From Saururus chinensis (taxonomy: Eukaryota; Streptophyta; Magnoliopsida; Piperales; Saururaceae): 64,000 nt of DNA. Below, piece after piece: positions 30,746 to 42,800 of this stretch (the first letter of the stretch is position 1; every line of letters starts with the position of its first letter). The stretch covers positions 34,408,014 through 34,472,013 of the forward strand of contig CP141144.1 in assembly GCA_035235625.1 (NCBI GenBank), read 5' to 3'. The position numbers and the translations under genes were made by a program. A model generated the notes under the pieces. The model worked only from the letters and a program-made list of their open reading frames with translations, searched no databases and was not told where the DNA came from.

Positions 30746-32181
30746 TGGCGACCCTGTCATTAATAAAATTGTGAGTAGAACCACTGTCGATCAGGATAGC
30801 TACCTGTTGGCGCTTGAGGAACCCCTGGACACGCATTGTGCCGGGTGTAAAAGCCCCAAAAAATGCATGCACCGATATCTCTGGCAATAGCTCATCATTG
30901 GCGGACAAGGCCGAGCCATCAGACTCTACGTCGCCATCGTCCACTTCTTCCACTAGAAGACTGCCCTTAACGGAACAGCGGTGCCCAGGCACAAATTTCT
31001 CGTCGTAGCGGAAGCACAACCCCTTTGAATGACGTTCCTCCATTTGAGCTGGAGTTAAACGCCAGACAATCGGACCTGCAGGACGAGGTAGCTGATTGGA
31101 TCGGCCAGGAACAACACTGCTGGGAGACTGATGAACAAGTGCGGCACTAGGAACAGAGCGGCCCAATGGACCAAGCCGCCCTCCTCTGCGCTGTCTGGTC
31201 AATTTCTCCTCTTCGATGCGAGCGTGGCATACCATGTCCCGTATATTGGTGCACAGAAAGTGCCGCATCTCTTCAGAAATTTTGGGCTTGAGGCCGCGCT
31301 TGAAGGTACCCACCAGGGCGGCTACTGGCCAGTCTGGCAGCCGGTTGGCCACCTTCATAAATTCAGTGTAGTATGCATGGACGGTGATAGTCTGGCGCAT
31401 GAAGGACAACATCTCATTGAAATCCTGAAATTCGTTAGGCCCAAATTGAACACATAGTTCATCGAAAATGGCCGCCCATGTAGGGTAGCACACCTCTTTC
31501 TCAAAACTCTAAAACCACACAGATGCATCGCCATCAAGGTGGAAGGCGGCGATGTGCAAGTGCTCTATCTCTGAATGAGTGCCATGGTAGGCAAAATTTT
31601 TTTTAGCCTTATACAACCATTCAACCGGATCGTCATCCCCTTTGTAGTGAGGGAACTGCAGGCGAGCTAGATGAGGTTCAGCGCCCGCTCTTTGACCCCC
31701 ACCATGCTGAGGGAACTCGTCCCAATCCTCTTCAGCGTCCTGGAAGTGGTTAGGATGGGGCGGCATCATATGTGCATTTTCACGAACACCTGGTGTGCCT
31801 TGCATGTCCCAGGCTTGGCGCCTCCTTCCAACGTTGTCTGGCCAGCGCCATAGCCTGCAAGATAGGGTCGTCCTCCCAAGTTGGCGCCAGCCGGCACTAG
31901 GGGGTGGTGAGGGTCAGTTCTAGGGCCTGCGAGGGCTCGCCCTTCTCCGGAGTCACAGTGGTCGGTGCAGGAAGTACAGGCATGACGCGCGCTGCTAGGG
32001 TGTCCTGCTGTACCTTCACTCTAGGGAGGTCGGCCGCAAGGGCTTGCACCGTTGTGAGGATCTCTGACAGTTTGGCATCGCTGATAGTGGAATTGGCATG
32101 CGGACTGTCTACTGAAGATGGTGCTGGTGCCTCCTTCTCGGACGCCATCTCTTGCACCACAACCTGTTTGCCACGCGCCAT
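30746..32181 (-). pseudogene. R2 gag and start of protease
   Basis: The likely start is ATG 32181 (MARGKQVVVQEM); an earlier in-frame ATG would lie in the primer-site region. The N-terminal block contains LSEILTTVQALAADL, a possible short coiled coil. Frameshifts near 31900 and 31800 and a stop at about 31510 follow. Capsid-like blocks are at 31493-31200, then a zinc-knuckle-like block with one cysteine changed (CFRYDEKFVPGHRC). The protease start ILIDSGSTHNFIND is intact, but the frame ends about 20 codons later at the deletion junction. Gag is therefore not translatable as one protein. Confidence 0.87.
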
Positions 32182-32198
32182 GGTCGAGGATCGCACAA

Positions 32199-32210
32199 GC
32201 TCTGATACCA
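32199..32210 (-). promoter_or_regulatory. Primer binding site of R2
   Basis: TGGTATCAGAGC on the minus strand, one base after the 5' LTR. This is the standard plant tRNA-iMet site. Confidence 0.9.
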
Positions 32211-32211
32211 A

Positions 32212-32550
32212 TGATGTGCTCGATGCAGGGACGATCGGTATCCAGGAGAATTACGTAGGGAAAGGGGAGAATTATTGAAGAAAGGGGAGAGGTTTGAGAA
32301 TCACAAATTGCATAAACTCCAACTGAAAGCAAGGCCGCCCTCATATGGGAGGATGACCACCTACTGACCCGGACCACCTGAACCAGCCCGGTCCTGTTTA
32401 CATCAAATAACCCAAATAACCCAGTTAGTGGGTCGGCTATTCTGGCCACTAACCCAGACGACAATAAAGTATGAGAATAATAAAATAAATAGTGATATGC
32501 CATAGAATAATAAAAGAGAGCATGAGTATCGTGAACAATCGTACACAACA
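32212..32550 (-). repeat. 5' LTR of R2
   Basis: 339 bp with TG..CA ends, directly followed on the plus strand by the AAAGC duplication. Confidence 0.92.
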
Positions 32551-32555
32551 AAAGC

Positions 32556-33191
32556 ATAATGTCAGCTAATCCAAATGCGCGTACACATAATGATTATGAA
32601 TAAAAGTGAGCCCAGCTCAAGCATAACTCTCTCCAACAAGGAGTTGAAACCATTAGGTCAAATTAGCAGCTCCTCGATAGAGTTAAAATTCCGAACCCAT
32701 TCTAAACCATGTTTTGTTCATCACCAAGTAAGGATTCTCACCAAGTAAGGATTCTAAATGACTATCCCAAACGCTATCAGTCTCTTTCAGACTAGCATTA
32801 AAACTTAGTGTCATCGATTTTTTAACCATAGAAAATCATCATGTCAAAGGCCTTTTTCACTCTATGAACTAGTCCTAGACCCCTTTGAGAGTATTTTAGC
32901 CTTTATATCTTAATTATGTGTTCTCACCCAATCAAAAGCTATCTACTCCTATTAATTAATCTTTCATTAACCTTAAGCTAGTTATAAATTACTAACATAA
33001 TATCAATAACAAACATCAAAATGATACTCAATATAAACAATATAGACCCACACAGTTCCAAGCAAATTCTAATATCAAGAACCAAACTCAATAATGATAT
33101 TAAAAATGTTCGCACTCACATGCCCTAACCCTCATTCGGTTATCTAATTAAACTTTTATGAAAATGGGTCATAAGGTACCTTGGAGCCTAA
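32556..33191. other. Unassigned stretch between R2 and solo LTR-C2
   Basis: AT-rich and without recognisable genes. A 17-bp direct repeat (CACCAAGTAAGGATTCT) is at about 32722-32757. It continues beyond the LTR-C2 insertion at 35534. Confidence 0.55.
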
Positions 33192-33579
33192 GGTAATGTG
33201 ACGCCCCGACCCGCAAACCGACCCGGGCTGGGGGTTCGAAATTGATAAAAACCAAAACCCAGAACCAAGAGCGGCACACTCTGAGTGCGAGAGTCTTCTC
33301 GTTCCTCTACACACTACGAAACTTTAGCGCTCTGTTGCACGTAGGCAAGACCTGGCCTAATTATATAACTAATTCGGACTGGGCCAACATTGCATTGTTG
33401 TTGGTTGCCTACGTACATATCGGATAACATCCACGATGTTACTCTGATACGATAGGATCCGGACATAGTTCTACCTATTGGCTACTACATACATCCAGCA
33501 TACTAAAAATACATACATATAAAATATGTATCTCTAAATATTTAATTAGAGTTATATAAAAATCTGATAAAACACCGGC

Positions 33580-34225
33580 AACACACATCTCGCTCTATCA
33601 TAGATACGAGCACCACACGACCAATACGAAAACCCGATAAAACACCGGCAACACACATCTCGCTCTATCATAGAGACGAGCACCACACAACCACCACAAC
33701 ATGCCTCACTCTACCCCAGAGCAAGACCATCACAACATTCCTCACTCTATCCTAGAGCAAGACCATCACATTCACACGTCTCGCTCCATCACTGAGCCGA
33801 GACCACATACATCACAAGTCTCGGTATATCACTTAGCCGAGACTGCATGTATCAGACGTCTTGCTCTATCATAGAGTGAGACGGAACACAATCATAGGTC
33901 TCACTCTATCACTGAGTCGAGACCGAACACACACACAACACGTCTCTCTCTAACCCAGAGCGAGACCGCACACATCATGACATATAAGCATCATGTCATA
34001 ATATAAACACACGCACAACCTGTCTCTCTCTAACCCAGAGCGAGATGACACACATCATGGCATATATAAACATAACATAACATAATATAAACACACACAC
34101 ACAACCCGTCTCTCTCTAACCCAGAGTGAGACGACACACATTATAACATATAAGCATAGCATATCATGATATAAACACACGCACAACCCATCTCTCTCTA
34201 ACCCAGAGTGAGACGGCACACATCA
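33580..34225. repeat. Array of 12 hairpin units in LTR-C2
   Basis: Each unit holds an inverted repeat such as GTCTCTCTCTAACCCAGAGC, completed to GAGCGAGAC (about 9-bp stem, 7-base loop), followed by an AC-rich spacer. The cores are near 33592, 33653, 33700, 33737, 33777, 33818, 33859, 33897, 33941, 34021, 34109 and 34190. Stem substitutions often appear on both arms or leave one mismatch. C3 has three such units and C1 about one. Confidence 0.88.
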
Positions 34226-34344
34226 TGGCATATGAGCACATATCATGACTAACACATGTCGTTTTATAATTAAAATAGGAGATAAGAAACCCTTACTCCC
34301 CTAATGTCCCATGAGGTAGCGGTATTCGGGATGCACGTTTCTGG

Positions 34345-34690
34345 GTGTCCTCCCCTTTAGATCCAAGACAGCGGACAGAGCCTCCTCTAGCCTCCATACG
34401 TTCATCGCCTTGCACTGAAAGACAATAAGACCCACTCTTCCCTTTCCCGGAGACTTCTTTTTTCTGCTCCCGTGGGCGGCGGACAGAACCTCCCTACCCG
34501 GGGTGTTCCTTCACACGTCGTGGCCCTTTGGTGGAGAACAGAGCCTCCCCCACATCGGGCCACTTCTCTTGATCTGGCCCGGTAACGGAGGACGAAGCCT
34601 CCTCTCTCACCGGGCCATCTCTCTCACTCTTAGGGCGGGAGGGTGGTGGACAGAGCCTCCTCTTACGCCGGGTTGTTCCTCCCTTTTAGG
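34345..34690. repeat. GGACAGAGCCTCC repeat in LTR-C2
   Basis: About six irregular units of 50-70 bp carry GGTGGACAGAGCCTCCTC or a close form, separated by CGGGCCACTTCTCTC-type text. The same type of array is at 8460-8890 in C1 and about 58195-58460 in C3. Confidence 0.75.
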
Positions 34691-35533
34691 AGTGCCAAGT
34701 CGAGGAATGGACCATGCCATTGCGTAGATCACCCTCGAATTAGCTAGGAACGCCTCAAGAACGGAAGAAAACGGACTCCAAACGAGTCGGAAAACTCCTC
34801 TGGAAAATAGAATGGAATCCAGTATTTATAAGGAAAAGCTGAGAGTGTACAAAAACTCCCGGGGACGCGCGCTCCAAGCATTGCCCGCCTGCGCGGAGCA
34901 TGACGCGCTGCCCGCACGCATGCAGCACATGGCTGCGTGCTGCACACGCGGGCCGCGGTTGCGCCGCGTGGGCGCGACACACTGCTTCCGCATGTCGCGC
35001 AGGAGCCAGACCGCGACGCGGGTCACGTCCCGTGTACGCACGGGACGACACGCAGATGACTGCGTGTCGCGCAGGCCCCTCCGCCATGCGGACCCTATTG
35101 CCACGCGTCGGGCGGTGCAGCTGATGTTAGCTATTTTGTCCTATATGATTAAAATAATATATTTTTTATATTATTTTAATCCAAAAATATCTAAACTTCA
35201 ACGCGCAATATCTTCTTACCCCGAAGTCAGAATCGCACGTTCTACGCACCGATGGACTCATATTGACGAGCCCTTCAAAATAAGAGCACATATGGATAGG
35301 TTATCCCACTCTTTTCGAGTGGGACCTGCCCATGCGGCACTCTTCCTGAGGCCATAGCTTTTGCTCCCGACCTCCATTTTGCGTGTTCTTCAATTCGTCA
35401 TGCTCGTTATTCTGAGCTCTACCTAGATACAGGGATTTCACCTAATGAAGCTCCCTAAACCTAATCCTAAATTACCAAATTACCCTTAACCCACTCGGGT
35501 TAAGCGTATCGAAAAATGGGTCATTACAGGTAA

Positions 35534-36445
35534 TTATCTTAAATTAGATATAGTCCTCTCCATTCTTTGGTAATTCCTTACCCTCTCAAAAGGTTTCATT
35601 ATTACATTGGCCCATTAATTTTATTCACACAAATGTGGGCCGGTCCACCGATAGGGGTATTTTTATCATTTAGTTTAGGGCTTCCCTGGACCGAAATGAC
35701 TCTGAACCTAAATTAATGCTGCTTAATGTTATTAACGTGAGGTAATTTTCTTGTCATTTAACAGGGTCATAAACCCCTTAAACCAACCATAGTTTATTTA
35801 ATAGTTTTATCAAGGGGTAAAACATTCAATTATGTATTTACTGAGATTTTTTTTCCAGATTATGCATTGGTCTACAATTAGGGTACGCGTGCATCTATCA
35901 TTGAAATTTTTCTTAACTTTTAATCTCACTCTTAAGACCTTAAATTGGAGCCCCTAAATCAAGTTAGTAAAAATCATTTTGCGATTTATATTAAAAAGAT
36001 AAATTGATCATTTTAAAGCCTTTGGGGCATTTCCCTTGTCTACAACTTAGTCAAGACACTCAAAACACTATCAAGTTATATTGGTAATTTTTCTACAAGA
36101 AAATGCTCTAACTAGATCCAGTTCATATACTTTTTTTTAAAAAACCAGTCTGTTTGGCCAAAAGGATGATGAGACCCTAACCAGCCTAAATGGGGACCCG
36201 AGAACCTGCTTTGTAAGTTGTCTTCCTTATAGCTGGCTAGAGGCCTACTCGTCACTCCCGGTGTCATCTTCGATAGCAACTATGGAGCAAGGACCAGGCC
36301 TAGCTATATCGCTACCAATCAACAATTTAGATGGACGTAGCCTTCAACCATCTAGTGGCCTATTGGGGCCCTTTTATTAAATGGCCAGAGGCTTGCTGGC
36401 CTCCGGCCGTGTTGTCCCTTGTGGCCACAGAAGGACGAGTGACAG
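35534..36445. other. Unassigned stretch
   Basis: AT-rich to 36140, then a balanced segment (36140-36440) with words such as TGGCCAGAGGC and GGCCTCCGGCC. No frame above background and no element ends were recognised. Confidence 0.55.
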
Positions 36446-36866
36446 TGTAAGGACTCTCAATTTTGAACCAGTTTATTTTAATGTTATTTATTGGTTAATG
36501 TGTGGTTTACGCATTTTTTGATCTAAATTATGAGGTTTTAAAAAATAAATGGGATTTCTAAAGGTTTTAAGCAAAACTAACTCTACATTTATGATTTTTA
36601 AGTACATTTTAGTCAATTCTAAATTTTTAGGATTTTTCTGATTTTTCACTAATTTTCTAAAAAATAGTGTTTGGTGGGACCTCCTGTGGGCCCCACCGAC
36701 GAAATTAAGATTTTTAGACTAAAATACACCAGACATCAACATAAGCTCATACAAAAATTTTTAGAATTTTATCGGATTTAATTAGTACTCAAATCTTCAA
36801 AGTACCTATTTTTAGCCCAAAATTCTATTTATACCCCATTAGTTCATTAAGTGTACCCCAAGCCCT

Positions 36867-36875
36867 ACTATAAAA
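36867..36875 (+). promoter_or_regulatory. TATA box of LTR-D
   Basis: CTATAAAAG lies about 420 bases after the LTR start, a usual U3 length, so transcription would be expected to start near 36900. This is predicted from sequence only. Confidence 0.5.
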
Positions 36876-38956
36876 GAAAAAGGGTTGAGCCATTTCCATT
36901 TTGGGAATAGATTGGGAGGAGGTGATTAAGGCGTAATTCTCCAATTAGGCCCGGATTAGAAGGGATTAAGGTATGTTCTTCCTTAATTAAGCTTAAACCC
37001 TATATCTTCCCTAATTCATTCTTAATCTATCATTTCCCCTTTGATTTGATTCGATTTTAAGTATCAAAGTCACTGATTTACTCCCTTACGGTAAACCTTA
37101 CTTATCAAAATTCGTTTTGTATGCTTAACAAACCCTAGATCTAAGATTTCTTTAAGGTTTTCAATGTTAAACCAATTTTTAATAGAGTTTAACTTAGACA
37201 CTATGTTTTTGGAAGGTTTCCAAGAAGGGTGAAGGTCAAATCCGAATCTAAACAAGTAACAAGGTAATGGGTCTTCAAATCACAATTTTCTTATGGTAAA
37301 ATCTTGATTTTTATGGTTTATTTTGAATGGGTTTGTTTGAATTAGTGCTTTAATGGTGAGATTAGTAAATGCTAATTTCTAGTTCCGGTTTCTTAAGGTT
37401 TTGCCTTTAGATGGTGTAGATTAATATTTTGGAAGGTTGGTGAAGTTTTAATGGTGTTTGGGTATATAGATGAAGGTTTTAAGTTGTTTTAATGGAGTCT
37501 CGGTTTTGAAATTTGAAATGAAGAAGAAGGTCAAAACTGCTATGTTGGCGATCGAATAGCTTGCCGGGGCGATTGATCGGTAGCACTGCATTTTTGACTG
37601 ATTTCTTGTATAGCCGATCGAATGGCCTTGTAGGGCATTCGAACGACTATACTACAGTTTTGCTATTTTTGAATTTATGCTCATTTCAATGTTTTTACTC
37701 CATTTAATATTTCTAATGGTTATCGAAGATGTATTATGTTGAATTGGGCTATTGGAGGTGTGGAAATTGATGATGAAAGTGTATGGATTATATATAGGTG
37801 TTGTCTTGTGGCATCATATTGTGTTGATAATCATACATGTTGATATTGAAGTATGTTGGAACTTGGAATATTAGAATTCTTGTGATTAGCATGTGTTTCC
37901 AGTAGGGATCTTATATAACAAATGGTGTGATGTGTTCTCTTATAATATGGATGGTTTATGAGAAATTAATATGATTATGTTGTGGCTTATTGTGTGGAAA
38001 ATCATGCTTGTGGGAATGATCGTTCTATTCTACATAGGGATTTTAAGTTTTATGATAGATTTTGTTTTGATTTCAGTTTAAATTCATTATTTTAGGCATG
38101 CATAATTGTGAGTTTATATCAAAACATTGATTGTATGCTTAGGATATGCATGAACACACACGTATGGGGAATCTACTATGACATTGTAGTTAATTATGCC
38201 TTGATTATGATGCATGAGGGGACTAATTGGGAGCACGTTCCATATGTTGGAACCCACATAGGTCTTGCTCACAGATATATCATGTTATCATGCATCCTGG
38301 ATCAGTGTTCATGGACGAAGTTTTACCGATGTTTAACCGGAATTAATTTATTGTATGTAATTCTTGAGATTGCGTGTCAGATTAATCACTCGGTGAATTA
38401 ATCGAAACTTGGTTGGTCCAACAGGACATGTTTTCGATTTATGTTCTTGTGTGGAACGTGTATACTCCTCAGGTTGAGTCTAGTGAAATGGAATATGTGG
38501 GGACGAGTTGTGTACTTGTCTTGTAGATTTGATATTATTATTATGAATGTCATCTAGACCCTGAGAATCTAGTGTGGTATGCCGTGTGCACCCGCTACCA
38601 TGTGTTCTAGGGTTCTCTATGTGGGAATTCAAGCTCTCCCCTCTGCAGGAGATGTCCCTGGGCGAACACCCCTGCTCTAGATTCTCTGTGTGAGAATGGG
38701 ACATCCTTGGCCAGGATTGTCTAGGGCGAGTAGCTTTAGGGATTGACAACCCTGACTCTTTTAAATTTCCTGTGTGGAAATTTGACCGTGTCTTGCCTTT
38801 GCGGCCTTGACCGTGTCTTGCCTGTGTGACAATACTTGTGTTTACTCCTTGATGGAAGTATTCACCATTTGTATTAATGCATGTCTATTATGAATGCTAT
38901 GTATGATTGTGTATCATGTGTTTGACACATTTGTTGTGCAGGGTGAATGAATTTGA

Positions 38957-39355
38957 TGTGATATGAATGCATGAGCAGAAATGGTGTGATTGAGACACTA
39001 TTATGCAGGTTTATGTGATATGAATGCATGATCATAAATGGTGTGTTTGAGACACTATTATACAGGTTTTTGTGATATGAATGCATGATCATAATTGGTG
39101 TGAATGAGACACTATTATGCAGGTTTATGTGATATGAATGCATAATCATGAATGGTGTGATTGAGACACTATTATGTAGGTTAATGTGATATGAATGCAT
39201 GATCAGAAATGGTGTGAATGAAACACTATTATGTAGGTTTACGTGATATGAATGCATGATCATGAATGGTGTGATTAAGATACTATTATGCAGGTTCATG
39301 TGATATGAATGTAAAATCAGAAAGTGGTATAACATGTTAATCTTAGATTTGATTT
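38957..39355. repeat. 57-bp tandem repeat, seven units
   Basis: TGTGATATGAATGCAT recurs at 38957, 39014, 39071, 39128, 39185, 39242 (as CGTG...) and 39299, a constant step of 57 bases. Each unit also contains GTGTGATTGAGACAC, a 4-bp stem. Because 57 is a multiple of three, a minus-strand frame stays open through the array (39404-38874) with a 19-residue repeat. I regard that frame as a by-product. Confidence 0.95.
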
Positions 39356-39898
39356 GCTTCATTGCCATGTTGTTGTATTTTCTGGTGATTATAGCTATAT
39401 TCAAACCATTATTGAGTTTTTATATTCACCCCACTTTCTTGTTTTGTTTTGGGGTTGCGTGGCGTGAAACGCAGATAGACAGGATCCTCTATATGAGGAA
39501 AGGTCAGAGGGAGATTGGGAGTAGTCGTGGAGGCTACTAGTTTTACATGTCTCTTCGTTTATCTTATTTTGATGTTAGAACCTTGTGGATGATCCTTGTC
39601 TTAAATTTGTGAGATACTATGTTTTTAGTGTCTTTGGTACTTGTTTTGGAGCCAAGTGTGTGGCTATGAATTATTAGTATGTGGGTTTGAGATTATGATT
39701 TAATTAGAGTTTAACTCTTTGGTTCTACCTATTTACTCTTGCTCAAAGTAGTGCGTAAACTCTATAAATTAGTTTGCCCGTAGTTGGGGCACAAATCTTC
39801 CGCTATTTTCCTCAATCGTTTTAATCCGTCGCCCTCGTGCATCGGTCTGACCCTTGGACTGGGTTCAGCTCGGGTTGGGCGGTGCCAAGGGCGTGACA

Positions 39899-42800
39899 GA
39901 TATCCCTTCCAAATCGCCTTCAAGTGGCAATTCCGATGGGGCTGGTCCCATGGTGGGCTTCTCTCCTTCATAGGCCACACAGTTGGCCATATTTTTTTTT
40001 TATTTCATTCTCAATTTAATAGCTGAAGCTAACGTGGCTAATCACGAGGCAAGGGTTGTTCAATCTGCTGTCTTTCGCCAATTTCGAACGGCCTAGTCCC
40101 TATGCCAACCCATCATCGGTGGTATGGTCTACATCACCTCCTCTTCTTTGTCATTTCAATGAAAACTAGGGGATGAGGAGCATGGAGCATAGCAGTGGTC
40201 CCAACTCTCGGTGAGGCTCTTCCTCATGCTTCCTGACCAACAGAGGAGGCAAAGATTCAAGCTTTGCCCCTCTACTAGTGGGTTTGGCCGGTGGTTAGAA
40301 GTTTCTAGCTAGCAGTCTAGCTGTCTCCTCTCAATTATTAATAGATAATTGTATTTTAATAATAAATCTAACTATATACTAAATCAATATCATTTTGGAA
40401 TATCAACCACAAATTTCTTAGTATACTTTGTAACTATCAATCTCTATTTACTTTTCATTCATATAAGTCTGAACCACAAATTCTAAACATTGAGCAAGTT
40501 ATCCTCACAAGAAGGTTAATGGGTCAAATCCCCTAATTCCTATGTGGTTAAGTTTCGAAACCTAAGAAAATCCAGGATATTACACCCCCACCCAACCTAC
40601 TTCGTTTTCTTCTCAAAATCCCTTGCCCTCTATTATTAACTTCATTACCATCAAACTCAATGATTCGTTTCCAACTTCTTCTTGATGTATATGATCTTCT
40701 TGTCTATGTTGATGAGAGCTCGGAGCCCTTTCTTCCATAACTGGAGAATAAGAAAATACCAAATTTGACTTTTGGCAAGTGGAAGTGTCTTAATCACCTA
40801 AAATAATGATGGCTATTTGCAATGCTCACTAAAACCTTCATCAGATTAGGATATGTATTTTTTTGTTTATTCTTATCTATTGTAAAATTGTGGAGTTTAA
40901 TTAACATGAACTTACTTATTGTTATTTTTTTCATTTCATGTATAATTATTACTAGACTTCTCCAAGCTTTAATGAATATTTTTTAATTATTCATTTAACT
41001 TTTTGTCTATTTAATATGACAAGGAAGTCGCTGTATCTTGTTAGAGACATAACTTGCAATGCGAGATAGGGCATCATGATCAAGAGGCCGCTACAAGGCA
41101 GAACAAGTAGGGGAGCATGGCACCACGGATAGGATGTGATTAAGGTATAATGCTTAGACTGATAAATTGCTCAAATAACAATAAGTTCCTCAAATAGCTA
41201 AAGCTAATTGCTCCTTTCGTTGTGCATTGGGAGGGTGGAAGCGGCATGAGGGTGAACTAAGACACACATGACATTTCCTTAATGGGAAATTTATGGTTGA
41301 GCCATCAGTGATATGACATGTGATGCCAGTAAAACTTAAAAGTTCTGAAAGATTGGATGTAACTTGCTTTGGCAAATGGGATAATAATGCGAACTGACAA
41401 TTTCTTTAAGAATGTTGTTATTTGCACCGTCGAAAATTTCTACAAATTTGAAGAAGAGCACGTTTGCATTATTTTTTTTATTACTTCACTGCCCCGTTTA
41501 TCCCTCGGTTTTTTCTTTATTTTTAGATTAAACATAAAACAAAATAACACATGACCCTTCCTATCGCCTCCCTCTTCCTCCCGAGAGGGAGACAACAGTA
41601 CTGCTTGTCGGTAACAATCCCAATCATCTTTACCAATGTGGGGAAAGGATAAGTCTCCTTTCATATTGGCTCCCTCTTCTTCCCTATTTTGTTCTCTATG
41701 GAGAGCCACCGCCGAATAGTACTGCTACTGGTGATGGCGGCCGAAACAATCTCTGCTGACACGGAACGTCTCTGGCGGTGGTTGTAACTAAATCATGCAA
41801 CCAACTTCTTCCACAAAATGGAAGACTGATAAAGGAAAGAGCTGCCATTTTTTGCGATTTTGCTGAGGGAGTTTGTCCACAGCTAAGGTATGAAAACAAA
41901 AACGGTGGTACATCCCAGTCGCTAGAGTTACAGAAATTAGGAGTCTTTGTTATATTTTTCTCACGGTATGCATACGTCCCCACTGCATACAAAATTCCAT
42001 GGTGGGACACCCACTTCCATTGTACACAGAATTTCATAGTGGTCACCCACCACCATGTGTTAGGGTGAGAGTGAAATTTCTAAAGTACAAAGGACACCTA
42101 CAAATTTAGATGGTGATGGGTGGGTGAGGGGTAGAGGAGAGGGCAAAATAACTCCAATTTTTGCTTGATGGGCGATGGGTTGGTTAGGAACGGCTGTTAT
42201 GTTTAAGTGATGGGGCGAGGGTTTTTACATTACATTATATATCTCTTTTATTTATATCAGCACCTTTTTTTTGGCGCTAGATAACATAACACTACCTAGG
42301 GGAGATTTCATAAATTAGAAGTTCTTAAAACAAAAAGGTATTTTGTCTAAGAGAAGTGCAGTCTCATTGTTGGAATCTTTTATTGGGTGGGTGGAAGCTC
42401 TGTAGAGCTATTTGGAAGATATGTAGCTCATGCTTTACTCTTGTTGTCGTGATCTCCTTAATTATTCAAGTACACATAACGACACATTATTCAAAAATAA
42501 ATCAGACTACCTACCACATAAATATTTTTAAAATTTGGAAAAAAATAAAATGGCCATCATTGACGTGACTTGTGACATTAAAAGTTCTAATGTTGGACGT
42601 GACATGCTCAGCAACTGGAACAAATAATGCCGATCAACATTTTTTTTAAAATTGTATAATTATTTTAAGATAAAACTATTTATCAAAAAATAATAATCAT
42701 CATTTAATTCCATTGTCTTATACTAATAGTTCTCAAAACAATATTAGCCCACCAACAGCGAAAACCCAAGATATTGTCTAATTTTTAAAAATAATTAATT

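Larger units (their letters stand above)
29740..32550 (-). mobile_element. Reina-like chromovirus, copy R2 (2,811 bp, internally deleted)
   Basis: LTRs at 29740-30069 and 32212-32550 are flanked by a perfect AAAGC duplication (29735-29739 and 32551-32555). The minus strand carries a primer site, gag, the start of protease, and then, after an internal deletion, the last part of integrase and the chromodomain. Compared with R1, about 2.5 kb is missing. The LTRs differ by roughly 22-24 substitutions plus one 9-bp indel (about 7% by eye), so it looks older than R1. It has ends and primer site but no polymerase. Confidence 0.95.
33197..35528 (-). mobile_element. Solo LTR-C, copy C2 (2,332 bp)
   Basis: The ends TGTGACGCC and CATTACA (plus reading) are flanked by GGTAA (33192-33196 and 35529-35533). 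The minus orientation is inferred from C1, which has the primer site; a minus-strand TATA-like TTATAAATAC lies near 34830. It contains a 12-unit hairpin array (33580-34225), a repeat of GCGGACAGAGCCTCC-type units (34345-34690, about six) and a GC-rich part at 34860-35130. It is longer than C3 (1,678 bp) mainly because of the arrays. Confidence 0.93.
36446..39898 (+). mobile_element. LTR-D, probably a solo LTR (3.45 kb)
   Basis: It starts TGTAAGGACTC and ends GGGCGTGACA, the TG..CA pattern of long Ty3/gypsy LTRs. Neither a primer site after it nor a purine tract before it is visible. The flanking five bases (GACAG and GATAT) do not match, so the insertion is not confirmed by a duplication. A plus-strand TATA box (CTATAAAAG at 36867) followed by a GGGTTGAGCC leader supports the orientation. 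It contains the 57-bp array at 38957-39355. Confidence 0.6.

Noticed and set aside
30011..32278. Plus-strand frames across R2
   Set aside because: Antisense to gag and integrase, without domains.
33580..34225. CRISPR-like look of regularly repeated hairpins
   Set aside because: The spacers are themselves repeats with AC-rich text, unit length varies, the host is a plant, and the array lies inside a solo LTR.
34755..35357. Overlapping frames of up to 181 codons in LTR-C2
   Set aside because: They lie in a GC-rich LTR segment with no domain and no counterpart in C1 or C3.
38874..39404. A 176-codon minus-strand frame with a 19-residue repeat
   Set aside because: It exists because a 57-bp tandem repeat is a multiple of three; it lies in a non-coding LTR on the strand opposite to the inferred transcript.
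41440..42068. Overlapping frames of 80-116 codons on both strands
   Set aside because: No recognisable domain or codon pattern, and the frames compete on both strands; left as unassigned.
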